Origin: Neomoorella carbonis
GTDB lineage: Bacteria > Bacillota > DSM-521 > Neomoorellales > Neomoorellaceae
DNA length: 64,000 bases
Assembly (NCBI RefSeq): GCF_045278715.1
Contig: NZ_CP136420.1
Location: 868,001-932,000, forward strand
Direction: 5' to 3'
Shown here: in pieces, positions 7,820-16,033 of the stretch
Numbering within the stretch: position 1 is the stretch's first letter
Layout of the letters: the number at the start of each line of letters is the position of its first letter
Notes under the pieces: generated by a model
Told to the model about the DNA's origin: nothing
The model's database searches: none
What the model saw: only the letters and a program-made list of their open reading frames with translations
Made by a program: the position numbers and the translations under genes

Positions 7820-8320
7820 GTGCTGACGCCGCTGGATATCAACAAAAAAGAATTCCACCGCTCCTTTCGCGGTTACAGCTGCGAAGAGGTCGATGAATTT
7901 CTGGAACAGGTCTTGCGGGACTACGGCCAGGTCTACCGGGAAAACCAGGAGTTACGGGAGAAAAACCTGCGCCTGGCAGAGGAACTGGAGCGCTATACCA
8001 AACTGGAGCAAACCCTTAAGGATGCCCTGGTCATGGCCCAGCAAACAGCCGATGAGATGCGCCAGAACGCCCAGCGGGAAGCCGGCCTGATTATCCAGGA
8101 GGCGGAGAATAAAGCCCGGGAGATTTTAAACCAGGCGCGGCTGCAGGTGGAAAAGGCCGAGCGCTACCGGAGCGACCTGGAAGCTATGGCTGCAGCTTTT
8201 AAGACGCGACTGCGTTCTTTCCTTCAGGCCCAGCTGGAACTCCTGGCCGCTGAGGAGGCAGCAGCTTCTACTGACGCTGATAGCCAACCGGGCGGGGAAA
8301 CTATTTCTGAAGGAGTTTAA
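7820..8320 (+). CDS. divIVA: DivIVA domain cell-pole/division protein
   Basis: A 166-residue protein. The N-terminal lipid-binding segment is typical (LTPLDINKKEFHRSFRGYSCEEVDEFLEQVLRDY), followed by a coiled coil of heptads to about residue 150 and an acidic tail. DivIVA binds negatively curved membrane at septa and poles and recruits Min or chromosome-anchoring proteins. The start is GTG 7820 after GGAGGGGG. The S4-domain gene ylmH often found before divIVA is absent here. Confidence 0.95.
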   Translation: MLTPLDINKKEFHRSFRGYSCEEVDEFLEQVLRDYGQVYRENQELREKNLRLAEELERYTKLEQTLKDALVMAQQTADEMRQNAQREAGLIIQEAENKAREILNQARLQVEKAERYRSDLEAMAAAFKTRLRSFLQAQLELLAAEEAAASTDADSQPGGETISEGV

Positions 8321-8336
8321 GGAGTGACGACGTTAA

Positions 8337-11117
8337 GTGGATTATAGCAAAACCTTGAATCTGCCGCGGACCGATTTTCCCATGCGGGCCAATTTGCCCC
8401 AGCGAGAGCCGGAGATCCTCAAATTCTGGGAAGAACAGGATATTTACCGGCTGGTACAGGAAGCCAACAAAGGCAAGCCCAAATTTATTCTCCATGACGG
8501 GCCGCCCTATGCCAACGGCCATATCCACCTGGGGCATACTTTAAATAAAATCCTCAAAGACATCATCGTTAAATATCATTCCATGAACGGCTACGATGCG
8601 CCCTATGTCCCGGGATGGGATACCCACGGCCTGCCCATTGAGCAGCAGGCTATTAAAGACCTGGGGCTCAACCGCCGGGCCATTGATGTCGTAGAGTTCC
8701 GCAACCGCTGTCGCGATTACGCTTTAAAGTACGTCAACATCCAGCGGGAGGAATTCAAACGCCTGGGCGTCCGGGGCGACTGGGAACACCCCTATCTTAC
8801 CCTGGAGCCGGAATACGAGGCCATTCAGATCGGCGTCTTTGGCGAGATGGCCAAAAAGGGTTATATCTATAAGGGGCTCAAGCCGGTCTACTGGTGCACC
8901 GACTGCGAAACGGCCCTGGCCGAAGCCGAAGTCGAATACGGCGAGAAGCGTTCGCCCTCTATTTATGTCAAATTCCCCGTAGTCGACGCCCGCGGTCTTT
9001 TTGAGGCGGATGGTAGCTCTGTCGTCATCTGGACGACAACGCCCTGGACCCTACCGGCCAATGTGGCCATTGCCCTGCACCCGGAATTTAAGTACGTCCT
9101 GGTCCAGGTGGGGAATGAACGTTACCTCATGGCAGAGGAGCTTTACCGCCAGGTCTTTGAACTGCTGGCAATAAAAGATTACCAGGTGGTGGCTGCCTTC
9201 ACCGGTGCCGAACTGGAAGGGGTCGTCTGTCGCAATCCCCTTATGGATAGGGATTCGGTCGTTATCCTGGGGGAACACGTTACCCTGGAACAGGGCACCG
9301 GCTGCGTCCACACGGCCCCCGGGCATGGCCTGGAGGACTACGAAGTAGGCATGCGCTATAACCTGCCGGTGCTCTCGCCCCTGGACGACCGGGGCCACTT
9401 TACCCCGGAAGCCGGCCAGTTTGCCGGCCTGTTCATTGAAGATAGCAATAAAGCTGTGGTCAAGGAGCTGGAAGCCAGGGGGGCTCTGCTGCATTTCGCC
9501 TTTATCAAACACCAGTACCCCCATTGCTGGCGCTGCAAGCATCCTGTTATCTTCCGGGCCACGGAGCAGTGGTTTGCGTCCATTGACGGTTTCCGCCGGC
9601 AGGCCCTGGATGCAATTAAAGAAGTAAAATGGATTCCGGCCTGGGGCGAGGACCGCATTTACAACATGGTGGCCGAGCGCAGCGATTGGTGTATCTCCCG
9701 CCAGCGGACCTGGGGCGTACCCATTCCTATCTTTTACTGCGTAGAGTGCGGCAAAGAAATTATCAACGACGCCACCATCAGCCACCTGCAGAAACTTTTC
9801 CGGGAATTCGGTTCCAATGTGTGGTTCGCCCGGGAGGCGGAGGAGCTGGTGCCGGAAGGGTTGAAATGCCCTGCCTGCGGTGGCCGTAAATTCCGCAAGG
9901 AAACGGATATTATGGACGTGTGGTTTGATTCCGGTTCCAGCCACGCCGCCGTGCTCGCCACCAGGCCGGAACTGGGCTGGCCGGCCGACCTGTACCTGGA
10001 GGGCAGCGATCAGCACCGGGGCTGGTTTAACTCCTCCCTGTCGACGGCAGTGGCCACCCGGGGTCGGGCTCCTTACCGCCAGGTGCTGACCCATGGTTTC
10101 CTGGTAGATGAGGAAGGACGCAAGATGTCCAAATCCCTCGGTAACGGCATCGACCCGGCGGATGTCATCCGGGAAAAGGGGGCCGACGTCCTGCGCCTGT
10201 GGGTGGCTTCGGCCGATTACCGGCGGGATGTAGCCGCTTCACCCCGCATCATGCAGCAGTTGACCGAGGCTTACCGCAAAATCCGCAATACCTGCCGGTT
10301 CCTGCTGGCCAACCTTTACGACTTTGATCCCGGAAAAGATAAGGTAAGCCGGGAGGAAATGCTGGAAATAGACCGCTGGATAATGGATAAACTCCAGCGC
10401 CTGGTGGCCAGGGTCACGCAAGCCTATGAAGATTATGAGTTCCACGTGGTCTATCATACCATCCACAATTTCTGCGCCGTGGATTTAAGTGCTATTTACC
10501 TGGATATTATCAAGGACCGCCTCTATACCTGGCCGGCCGCCTCAAAAGGGCGGCGTTCAGCCCAGACGGTGCTTTATGAAGCCATCAACATCCTGGTACG
10601 ACTGTTAACGCCGATACTCGCCTTTACCACGGAAGAAATCTGGCGTTACCTGCCGGCAGTTCCCGGCAAGCCCGTCAGCGTCCAGCTGGCCGGCTGGCCG
10701 CAGGTGCAGGATGCATTCCTGGATGACGAGCTGCAGGCCCGGTGGGATAAAATTTTGCAGGTGCGCGATGTTGTTACCCGCGCCCTGGAACGAGCCCGCC
10801 AGGAGCAGGGCCTGGGCAATTCCTTAAATGCCGCCGTCCACCTTTACCCGGATGCCGGGCTGTACCGGTTCCTCCAGTCCCTGGAGGGGGAACTGGCGAC
10901 CATCTTCATTGTTTCCCAGGCCGTTTTGCACGCCCCGGGAGAAGAGGCTCCGGCCACGGCCTTTGCCGCCGAAGACCTGCCCGAACTCAAGGTGGTGGTC
11001 GAGAAGGCTCCCGGTGAAAAATGTGAACGCTGCTGGATGGTCAGTTCCACCGTGGGCCGGGACACCGACCATCCCACCCTGTGCGAGCGCTGTGCAGCCG
11101 TTTTGCGCCAGGTTTAA
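8337..11117 (+). CDS. ileS: isoleucyl-tRNA synthetase
   Basis: A class I aminoacyl-tRNA synthetase of 926 residues with HLGH-type signature (HIHLGH, residues 62-67), an editing domain around residues 200-400 (WTTTPWTLPANVAI), KMSKS at residues 596-600, an anticodon-binding domain and a C-terminal zinc site (CERCW...CERC). This arrangement is the bacterial IleS1 type. GTG 8337 follows AAGGAG. The gene is only 16 bases after divIVA, so there is no room for the T-box leader often seen before ileS in Firmicutes. Confidence 0.97.
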   Translation: MDYSKTLNLPRTDFPMRANLPQREPEILKFWEEQDIYRLVQEANKGKPKFILHDGPPYANGHIHLGHTLNKILKDIIVKYHSMNGYDAPYVPGWDTHGLPIEQQAIKDLGLNRRAIDVVEFRNRCRDYALKYVNIQREEFKRLGVRGDWEHPYLTLEPEYEAIQIGVFGEMAKKGYIYKGLKPVYWCTDCETALAEAEVEYGEKRSPSIYVKFPVVDARGLFEADGSSVVIWTTTPWTLPANVAIALHPEFKYVLVQVGNERYLMAEELYRQVFELLAIKDYQVVAAFTGAELEGVVCRNPLMDRDSVVILGEHVTLEQGTGCVHTAPGHGLEDYEVGMRYNLPVLSPLDDRGHFTPEAGQFAGLFIEDSNKAVVKELEARGALLHFAFIKHQYPHCWRCKHPVIFRATEQWFASIDGFRRQALDAIKEVKWIPAWGEDRIYNMVAERSDWCISRQRTWGVPIPIFYCVECGKEIINDATISHLQKLFREFGSNVWFAREAEELVPEGLKCPACGGRKFRKETDIMDVWFDSGSSHAAVLATRPELGWPADLYLEGSDQHRGWFNSSLSTAVATRGRAPYRQVLTHGFLVDEEGRKMSKSLGNGIDPADVIREKGADVLRLWVASADYRRDVAASPRIMQQLTEAYRKIRNTCRFLLANLYDFDPGKDKVSREEMLEIDRWIMDKLQRLVARVTQAYEDYEFHVVYHTIHNFCAVDLSAIYLDIIKDRLYTWPAASKGRRSAQTVLYEAINILVRLLTPILAFTTEEIWRYLPAVPGKPVSVQLAGWPQVQDAFLDDELQARWDKILQVRDVVTRALERARQEQGLGNSLNAAVHLYPDAGLYRFLQSLEGELATIFIVSQAVLHAPGEEAPATAFAAEDLPELKVVVEKAPGEKCERCWMVSSTVGRDTDHPTLCERCAAVLRQV

Positions 11118-11220
11118 AAAACAGCCATAAAAATAAAGGAACGGGCTATACTAAAAAAGCCGGTAACACGCTGCACGAAAAGAGCGAGGCTAAGTAACAG
11201 GGAAAGGAAGGGCAGGGACG

Positions 11221-11823
11221 GTGAGGCAGTTCCAGGAAGAAGATTTTTTGCCCGTGGAAGTTCCAGTGGGGGTATCCGGCCGCCATATCCATCTCTGCCG
11301 GGAGGACCTGGACGCCCTTTTCGGCCCCGGCTACGAATTAACAGTGTACCGGGAGCTCAGCCAGCAGGGGGAATTTGCCGCCCGGGAAACGGTTACCGTC
11401 GTCGGCCCGCGCGGCGTTCTGGAGGGTGTCCGGGTTTTAGGTCCGGTCCGGCCTTACTCCCAGGTGGAAATAGCCATGACCGACGGCTTCCGCCTGGGCT
11501 TAAAGCCGCCGGTACGGCAATCCGGAGACCTGGCTGGTACGCCCGGCATAGCTGTGGTCGGTCCGGCCGGCGCCATCAACCTGCGCCGGGGTGTCATTCT
11601 GGCCGCCCGCCACATCCATATGGAAGAAGACCGGGCCAGGGCCCTCCACCTCCGCGACGAACAGCAAGTGCGGGTCTGGGTGCCGGGGATACGGGGCATG
11701 ATCTTGAATAATGTAATTATCCGGACCAGCCCCCACTACCGCCTGGAGCTGCACCTGGACACCGACGAAGCCAATGCCGCCCTGCTGTCCGGCGGCGATA
11801 AAGTCAAAATCCTGCGTCCTTGA
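11221..11823 (+). CDS. pduL: PduL-type phosphate acyltransferase (phosphotransacetylase)
   Basis: A 200-residue protein with two PduL halves carrying the zinc-binding HxH motifs His22/His24 (GRHIHLCREDLDALFG) and His131/His133 (ARHIHMEEDRA), and a closing LLSGGDKVKIL. It converts acetyl-CoA and phosphate to acetyl phosphate. Moorella thermoacetica is known to use two PduL-like enzymes instead of Pta for acetate formation, and this fits one of them. There are no shell or pdu genes nearby and no clear encapsulation peptide, so it should be a free cytosolic enzyme. The start is GTG 11221; it is preceded by about 100 non-coding bases. Confidence 0.93.
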   Translation: MRQFQEEDFLPVEVPVGVSGRHIHLCREDLDALFGPGYELTVYRELSQQGEFAARETVTVVGPRGVLEGVRVLGPVRPYSQVEIAMTDGFRLGLKPPVRQSGDLAGTPGIAVVGPAGAINLRRGVILAARHIHMEEDRARALHLRDEQQVRVWVPGIRGMILNNVIIRTSPHYRLELHLDTDEANAALLSGGDKVKILRP

Positions 11824-11840
11824 AGCAGGATTTTTTATTT
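11806..11840 (+). terminator. rho-independent terminator at the end of pduL
   Basis: A 10-bp stem AAAATCCTGC/GCAGGATTTT (11806-11815 with 11825-11834), partly inside the last pduL codons, runs into TTTTTTATTTT. Confidence 0.9.
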
Positions 11841-11926
11841 TGGGTACGGGGAAAGCTATAAAGGAGTTTTTTCGGAGGAGTCATTTATGACGGCGTGCCG
11901 CAACCATCGAAAGCATGAAAATTGCG

Positions 11927-12134
11927 GGCTGGCATTTGTCTGAAGCGAGCGACTTGGTCCGAGCGGCGAAGCGGCCATGGCGAAGCCGAGGAGCGAGGGC
12001 GGGGCCGAGGACAGGAGGTCCGAGGCCGGCCTTTGAGGCAAGGACGCCGAATAGGCCGGGAACCCCGCCCGAGCCCGAGGCTGAGCCATAGGCCGCTCCG
12101 TGAGGACCACGGAGCGAGCTAGACAATGCCAGCC
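11927..12134 (+). repeat. GC-rich fold-back element upstream of the DUF5665 gene
   Basis: The ends are near-perfect inverted repeats: GGCTGGCATTTGTCT at 11927-11941 and the complement of GGCTGGCATTGTCT at 12121-12134. Inward, the arms stay alignable (GGTCC, GAGCGGCC, ATGGC, GCGGGG in the same order) up to an apex near 12020-12060. The sequence is built from GCGAAGC/GAGCGAG-like words. Similar TCGGAGGAG sequences lie on both sides (11872-11880, 12151-12159). Its sequence is unrelated to the 1435-1688 element although the architecture is alike. Confidence 0.75.
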
Positions 12135-12168
12135 TGTGATAAAGTTATTCTCGGAGGAGCAAACCCTA

Positions 12169-12462
12169 TTGGTTGATAATGAAAAGGCAGCCGTTTTTCT
12201 GGCCGAAAAGATGCAGCAATTAACAGCCGCCATAGAAAAAGCCAGCATCGCCGAGTGGATAGAAATCTACCGCCGGCCCTGGCGGCTCCTGTACCTGAAC
12301 TTTGCCGCCGGGGTGGCCAGGGGCCTGGGTATAGCCGTGGGTTTTACCATCCTGGGCGCCATAGTTATCTACATCATCCGCGAACTGGCCCTGCTCAACC
12401 TGCCGGTCATCGGTAAACTCATAGCGGAAATTGTCCGCATGGTCCAGCAGGAGGTTTATTAA
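12169..12462 (+). CDS. DUF5665 domain membrane protein
   Basis: With TTG 12169, 10 bases after GGAGGA, the product has 97 residues. An N-terminal helix (KMQQLTAAIEKASIAEWIEIYRRPWRLL) is followed by one hydrophobic segment (GLGIAVGFTILGAIVIYIIREL) and NLPVIGKLIAEIVRMVQ. This matches the DUF5665 family, small membrane proteins of Firmicutes of unknown function. An in-frame upstream start at 12100 would begin inside the fold-back element and is not supported. It is followed after 16 bases by the YteA-like gene. Confidence 0.85.
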   Translation: MVDNEKAAVFLAEKMQQLTAAIEKASIAEWIEIYRRPWRLLYLNFAAGVARGLGIAVGFTILGAIVIYIIRELALLNLPVIGKLIAEIVRMVQQEVY

Positions 12463-12478
12463 ACTGGGAGGCTTTCAT

Positions 12479-13225
12479 ATGGATGCAAAATCCTTAAAGC
12501 ATTTTCGCCGGAAATTGCTGGAGGAAAAGAAAAAGCTGCAGGAACAAATAGATTCCTTTAACAGCGGGGGATTGCGGGAATCCCTGCTGGAGTCCATCCA
12601 GGAACTGTCCCGTTACGATAACCATCCCGGGGATCTCGGCAGTGAGGAATTCGAGCGCAGCAAAGACCTGGCCTTGAGGGACAACGCCCGTATCCAGCTG
12701 CAAAAGATAGACGATGCCCTGGAAAGCATCCAGGATGGGACCTACGGCTACTGCCGGATGTGCGGCCGGGAGATACCGCGGGAACGGCTGGAGGCTATAC
12801 CCGAGACAACCCTGTGTCTGAAGTGCCGTAAAAAAATGGAAGGGGCAGGAGACATCAACCTCCGTCCCGTCGAGGAGCAAGTCATCCTGCCTCCTTTTGG
12901 CGGCCAGTTCTCCGATCCCTATCAAAAACACCCGGACGAGGAGGAAGCCCTCATGTATGATGGGGAAGACACCTGGCAGGACCTGGCCCAAACTATTGAA
13001 CACGCTTCCGAATCCCGCAGCGGCGCCTACTTTGGCCCCCTGGATCTGGATGAAGACCAGAGTTATGTTGAACCGGTAGAAGGTATTCCCTATTTTAAGG
13101 GCGCCGACGGCATGTTTTATGAAGATACCGGAGCCTACATTGATGATGAAGGGTCCCCGGCGGAAAAGGTAATTGGCGACGCTGGCTGGGACCGGGTGGT
13201 GCGGGATAGGGACGATAAAAGATAG
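12479..13225 (+). CDS. TraR/DksA zinc-finger protein, YteA sporulation family
   Basis: A protein of 248 residues. A long N-terminal helical hairpin (FRRKLLEEKKKLQEQIDSF) is followed by a DksA/TraR C4 zinc finger with Cys92, Cys95, Cys113 and Cys116 (CRMCGREIPRERL...LCLKC). The C-terminal half is acidic and typical of the Firmicute YteA family, which is named from sporulation contexts. The DksA-like fold suggests binding in the RNA polymerase secondary channel, but this is untested for YteA. ATG 12479 follows GGGAGG. Confidence 0.88.
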   Translation: MDAKSLKHFRRKLLEEKKKLQEQIDSFNSGGLRESLLESIQELSRYDNHPGDLGSEEFERSKDLALRDNARIQLQKIDDALESIQDGTYGYCRMCGREIPRERLEAIPETTLCLKCRKKMEGAGDINLRPVEEQVILPPFGGQFSDPYQKHPDEEEALMYDGEDTWQDLAQTIEHASESRSGAYFGPLDLDEDQSYVEPVEGIPYFKGADGMFYEDTGAYIDDEGSPAEKVIGDAGWDRVVRDRDDKR

Positions 13226-13429
13226 TCATTCGTAGGGTATAGTTTCCCGGGTATCATCAGGCTTCCGGAAAGAGAATACGGTGGTGGTGTCTTCATCCGG
13301 CAACAACCGTTCAAAATCGCCGCAGTTGGTATCCAGGCCGTTTCTGGTGATGTGGATGGTTTCCAGCTTGCAGTAACCGGCACCATCGTGGTGGACACAG
13401 ATATCAACCTCACAGGGTATGCGGGGCAA
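13226..13429 (-). CDS. DUF1540 small cysteine-rich protein
   Basis: A 67-residue minus-strand product starting at TTG 13429 with AAGGTG seven bases upstream. Cys6, Cys11, Cys20 and Cys36 in PCEVDICVHHDGAGYCKLETIHI and NCGDF follow the DUF1540 spacing, a family of small, likely metal-binding proteins in spore-formers, often sporulation-expressed. It converges with the YteA-like gene, the stop codons being nearly adjacent. Confidence 0.8.
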   Translation of the reverse strand: MPRIPCEVDICVHHDGAGYCKLETIHITRNGLDTNCGDFERLLPDEDTTTVFSFRKPDDTRETIPYE

Positions 13430-13549
13430 ATTTAATCACCTTCTTTCACCAAAAGCTTCTGTTCCAGGCTGGGGTATTGCCTGGCCCGTACCAGAGTCCT
13501 CGCGGCGCGCCCGGCAGGGCCGGTACAATCTCCCTCGCCATAAAAGTAG

Positions 13550-13578
13550 TTTACCCACATGAGTTGACGTGGTATGAT
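13550..13578 (+). promoter_or_regulatory. sigma-A promoter of thiD
   Basis: TTTACC (13550-13555), 17-base spacer, TATGAT (13573-13578) with TGG directly before it as an extended -10. It starts a short leader to the ATG at 13608. No THI-box (TPP riboswitch) motifs are seen. Confidence 0.75.
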
Positions 13579-13607
13579 AGAGAACAAAGAGAAGGGGAGA
13601 GGAGTTT

Positions 13608-14402
13608 ATGCACAAGGCTTTAACCATTGCCGGGTCCGATTCCGGGGGCGGAGCCGGTATCCAGGCCGACTTGAAAACCTTTGCCGCCCTCAAAGTTTAC
13701 GGTACCAGCGTGATCACTTCCGTGACAGCTCAGAATACCATGGGAGTGCAGGGGACCTTCGACCTGCCGCCGGAATTTGTCGGCCGGCAGCTGGATGCCG
13801 TTTTAAGCGATATCGGGGCGGACGCCGCCAAAACTGGAATGCTGGCCAATGCCGGTATTATCGAAGTGGTAGCTGCCAAGGTTCAGGAATACGGGGTGAA
13901 AAATCTGGTCATTGACCCGGTAATGGTGGCCAAGAGCGGCGATCTCCTGCTGGCCCGGGAAGCGCGCCAGGTTTTGCAGAAAAAACTGTTCCCCCTGGCC
14001 CTGGTCATTACTCCTAACCTGGATGAAGCCGGCGTTCTTACAGGGCGCGAGATCAGCAGTGAAGAAGAGATGGTAGCTGCCGCGCGGGAGTTACATGATC
14101 AGGGCGTACCCTATGTTTTAGTAAAAGGGGGGCACCTGGCCGGTGCGGCAACAGATATTCTCTTCGACGGCCGCGAAGTCCGGCGTTTTACCGCTCCCCG
14201 GCTGGATAAACGCCACACCCATGGGACGGGATGTACCCTGTCGGCAGCTATAACTGCTTTCCTGGCCCGGGGTTTGACGGTACCCGTAGCGGTGGCGGCA
14301 GCCAAAGAGTATATCCAGACGGCCATCAGCCAGGCCCGGGCCGTAGGTCGGGGCTGCGGGCCGGTACACCACCTGGCATTCTATTATTCCTGGGGGGATT
14401 GA
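13608..14402 (+). CDS. thiD: hydroxymethylpyrimidine/phosphomethylpyrimidine kinase
   Basis: A ribokinase-fold kinase of 264 residues. The N-terminal ThiD signature (TIAGSDSGGGAGIQADLKTF) and the C-terminal anion-hole motif (HGTGCTLSAAITAFLARG) are present, with VIDPVMVAKSGD in the middle. It phosphorylates HMP and HMP-P in thiamine synthesis and salvage. No other thi gene is nearby. It ends 2 bases before the lspA start and may be translationally coupled to it. Confidence 0.94.
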   Translation: MHKALTIAGSDSGGGAGIQADLKTFAALKVYGTSVITSVTAQNTMGVQGTFDLPPEFVGRQLDAVLSDIGADAAKTGMLANAGIIEVVAAKVQEYGVKNLVIDPVMVAKSGDLLLAREARQVLQKKLFPLALVITPNLDEAGVLTGREISSEEEMVAAARELHDQGVPYVLVKGGHLAGAATDILFDGREVRRFTAPRLDKRHTHGTGCTLSAAITAFLARGLTVPVAVAAAKEYIQTAISQARAVGRGCGPVHHLAFYYSWGD

Positions 14403-14404
14403 GC

Positions 14405-14857
14405 GTGCCCTTTTTATTGCTGGTAGCCCTGGTCCTGGGCCTTGACCAGCTGAGCAAGTATATTATCCGGGTCAATTTCCAGCCCAATGAGAGCCTGCCG
14501 GTAATCAATTCCGTTTTTCATTTAACTTACATCAATAATCCCGGAGCCGCCTTCGGCCTCCTGGCTAATAAAACCCCGGTATTTGTGACCGTGACTGTGA
14601 TGGTGGTGGTTGTCATCCTGGCGGCCTACCGCTTCCTGCCGCCAGGACGGTTTACCTTGCGCCTGGCCCTGGCCATGATCGCAGGCGGCGCCCTGGGCAA
14701 CCTCATTGACCGCCTGCGCTTCGGTTATGTAGTTGACTTCCTTGATTTCCGCATCTGGCCGGTCTTTAACCTGGCCGACATAGCTATCGTTGGCGGCGTT
14801 GTTCTCCTCTGCTGGGAACTTCTGGGGCCGGTAAGTGAACAGGGGAAGAGCTTGTGA
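14405..14857 (+). CDS. lspA: lipoprotein signal peptidase
   Basis: A 150-residue protein with four membrane segments and the signal peptidase II motifs: LDQLSKYII, YINNPGAAFGLL, GNLIDRLRFGYVVDFLDF and VFNLADIAIV; the Asp in GNLIDR and in NLADIA are the catalytic pair. It cleaves prolipoproteins before the lipidated cysteine. GTG 14405 sits 7 bases after GGGGGGA; TTG 14399 is too close to that site. It overlaps rluD by 4 bases (GTGA). Confidence 0.95.
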   Translation: MPFLLLVALVLGLDQLSKYIIRVNFQPNESLPVINSVFHLTYINNPGAAFGLLANKTPVFVTVTVMVVVVILAAYRFLPPGRFTLRLALAMIAGGALGNLIDRLRFGYVVDFLDFRIWPVFNLADIAIVGGVVLLCWELLGPVSEQGKSL

Positions 14858-15792
14858 GCCGTCGCATAGAGCTGGAAGTACCCCCGGAAGGCAGGGGAAA
14901 ACGCCTGGATGTGTGGCTGGCCGGGGAACTGGAAGGGGTATCCCGTTCCCGCGTCCAGCAGCTGCTGGATGCCGGCGAGGTTACTTTCTGCGGAGGGGAA
15001 CGGCCGAAAGCCAATTACCGCCTGCGGGGCGGGGAGAAAATTAAGGTCAACCTGCCGGAGCCGGTGCGGCTGGAGGTAAGACCTGAACCCATCCCCCTGG
15101 ACATCCTGTACGAAGACGAAGATGTTATTGTCATCAACAAGCCCCAGGGCATGGTCGTCCACCCGGCACCCGGCAATGAACACGGTACCCTGGTCAACGC
15201 CTTATTGTACCACTGCGGCGATCTTTCGGGTATAAACGGCGTCCTGCGGCCGGGCATAGTCCACCGCCTGGATAAAGACACCTCCGGCATCCTGGTGGCA
15301 GCTAAAAATGATGCGGCCCACCAGGGCCTGGCGGCCCAGGTCAAGGCCCACAGCATGAAAAGGGTTTATCTGGCCCTGGTCCACGGGGCAGTAGTAGAGC
15401 CCCGCGGGCGTATCGAGGCGCCCATTGGCCGGCACCCTGTCGACCGGCAACGCATGGCGGTTACTGACAAAAATTCCCGGGAGGCTGTCACCCACTATCG
15501 TGTTCTCGAACAGTTCGAACGGTATACCCTGCTGGAGGTGCGGCTGGAGACGGGGCGCACCCACCAGATCCGGGTGCACATGGCCTTTCTGGGTCACCCG
15601 GTGGTAGGTGACCCCAAGTACGGCCCCCGGCACTGCCCTTTCGACCTGCCGGGCCAGCTTCTGCATGCCGGTTGCCTGGGTTTTAACCATCCCGTACGGG
15701 GAGATTACCTGGAGTTTACGGCACCACCGCCGCCGGTCTTTTTACATGTACTGGAAAATTTAAGGCGGGAGAAAAGGGGAGAGGGTAGATAA
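14854..15792 (+). CDS. rluD: RluA/RluD family 23S rRNA pseudouridine synthase
   Basis: A 312-residue protein with an N-terminal S4 RNA-binding domain (KRLDVWLAGELEGVSRSRVQQLLDAGEVT) and the catalytic motif HRLDKDTSGILVAAKND, plus the ETGRTHQIRVHMAFLGHPVVGD segment. It isomerises uridines in helix 69 of 23S rRNA in well-studied RluD proteins; the precise sites here are inferred. The start codon overlaps the lspA stop, the usual lspA-rluD (ylyB) pairing. Confidence 0.92.
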   Translation: MSRRIELEVPPEGRGKRLDVWLAGELEGVSRSRVQQLLDAGEVTFCGGERPKANYRLRGGEKIKVNLPEPVRLEVRPEPIPLDILYEDEDVIVINKPQGMVVHPAPGNEHGTLVNALLYHCGDLSGINGVLRPGIVHRLDKDTSGILVAAKNDAAHQGLAAQVKAHSMKRVYLALVHGAVVEPRGRIEAPIGRHPVDRQRMAVTDKNSREAVTHYRVLEQFERYTLLEVRLETGRTHQIRVHMAFLGHPVVGDPKYGPRHCPFDLPGQLLHAGCLGFNHPVRGDYLEFTAPPPPVFLHVLENLRREKRGEGR

Positions 15793-15793
15793 G

Positions 15794-16033
15794 ATGCCTG
15801 ACGGATGGGTTACTGTGGCTGTGAGGGAGAGGGTAGAAGCCCTGATGGTTCAGGGTTTACTGGCGGCCGCCGGCCTGCCGGTGCGTCTGGTCGGGGAGGC
15901 CCTGTGGAACATCTACGGCTTTCACAGCGGCCCCATGGGCCAGGTCCAGATCCAGGTGCCGGCGGAAGCCGCCGGGCAGGCGCGGGACATCCTGGCGGCA
16001 AGATTCCAGGGTGAAGCAGCCCATGACCGGTAA
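15794..16033 (+). CDS. DUF2007 domain protein
   Basis: A short protein of 79 residues: WVTVAVRERVEALMVQGLLAAAGLPVRLVGEALWNIYGFHSGPMGQVQIQVPAEAAGQARDIL. This is the DUF2007 ('putative signal transducing protein') pattern of a small ferredoxin-like fold with no known activity. It starts 1 base after rluD and overlaps the methyltransferase gene. Confidence 0.82.
   Translation: MPDGWVTVAVRERVEALMVQGLLAAAGLPVRLVGEALWNIYGFHSGPMGQVQIQVPAEAAGQARDILAARFQGEAAHDR

Noticed and set aside
8321..8336. T-box riboswitch before ileS
   Set aside because: The gap to divIVA is 16 bases and no T-box motif is present.
13438..13607. TPP riboswitch before thiD
   Set aside because: No THI-box conserved segments; a plain sigma-A promoter explains the region.
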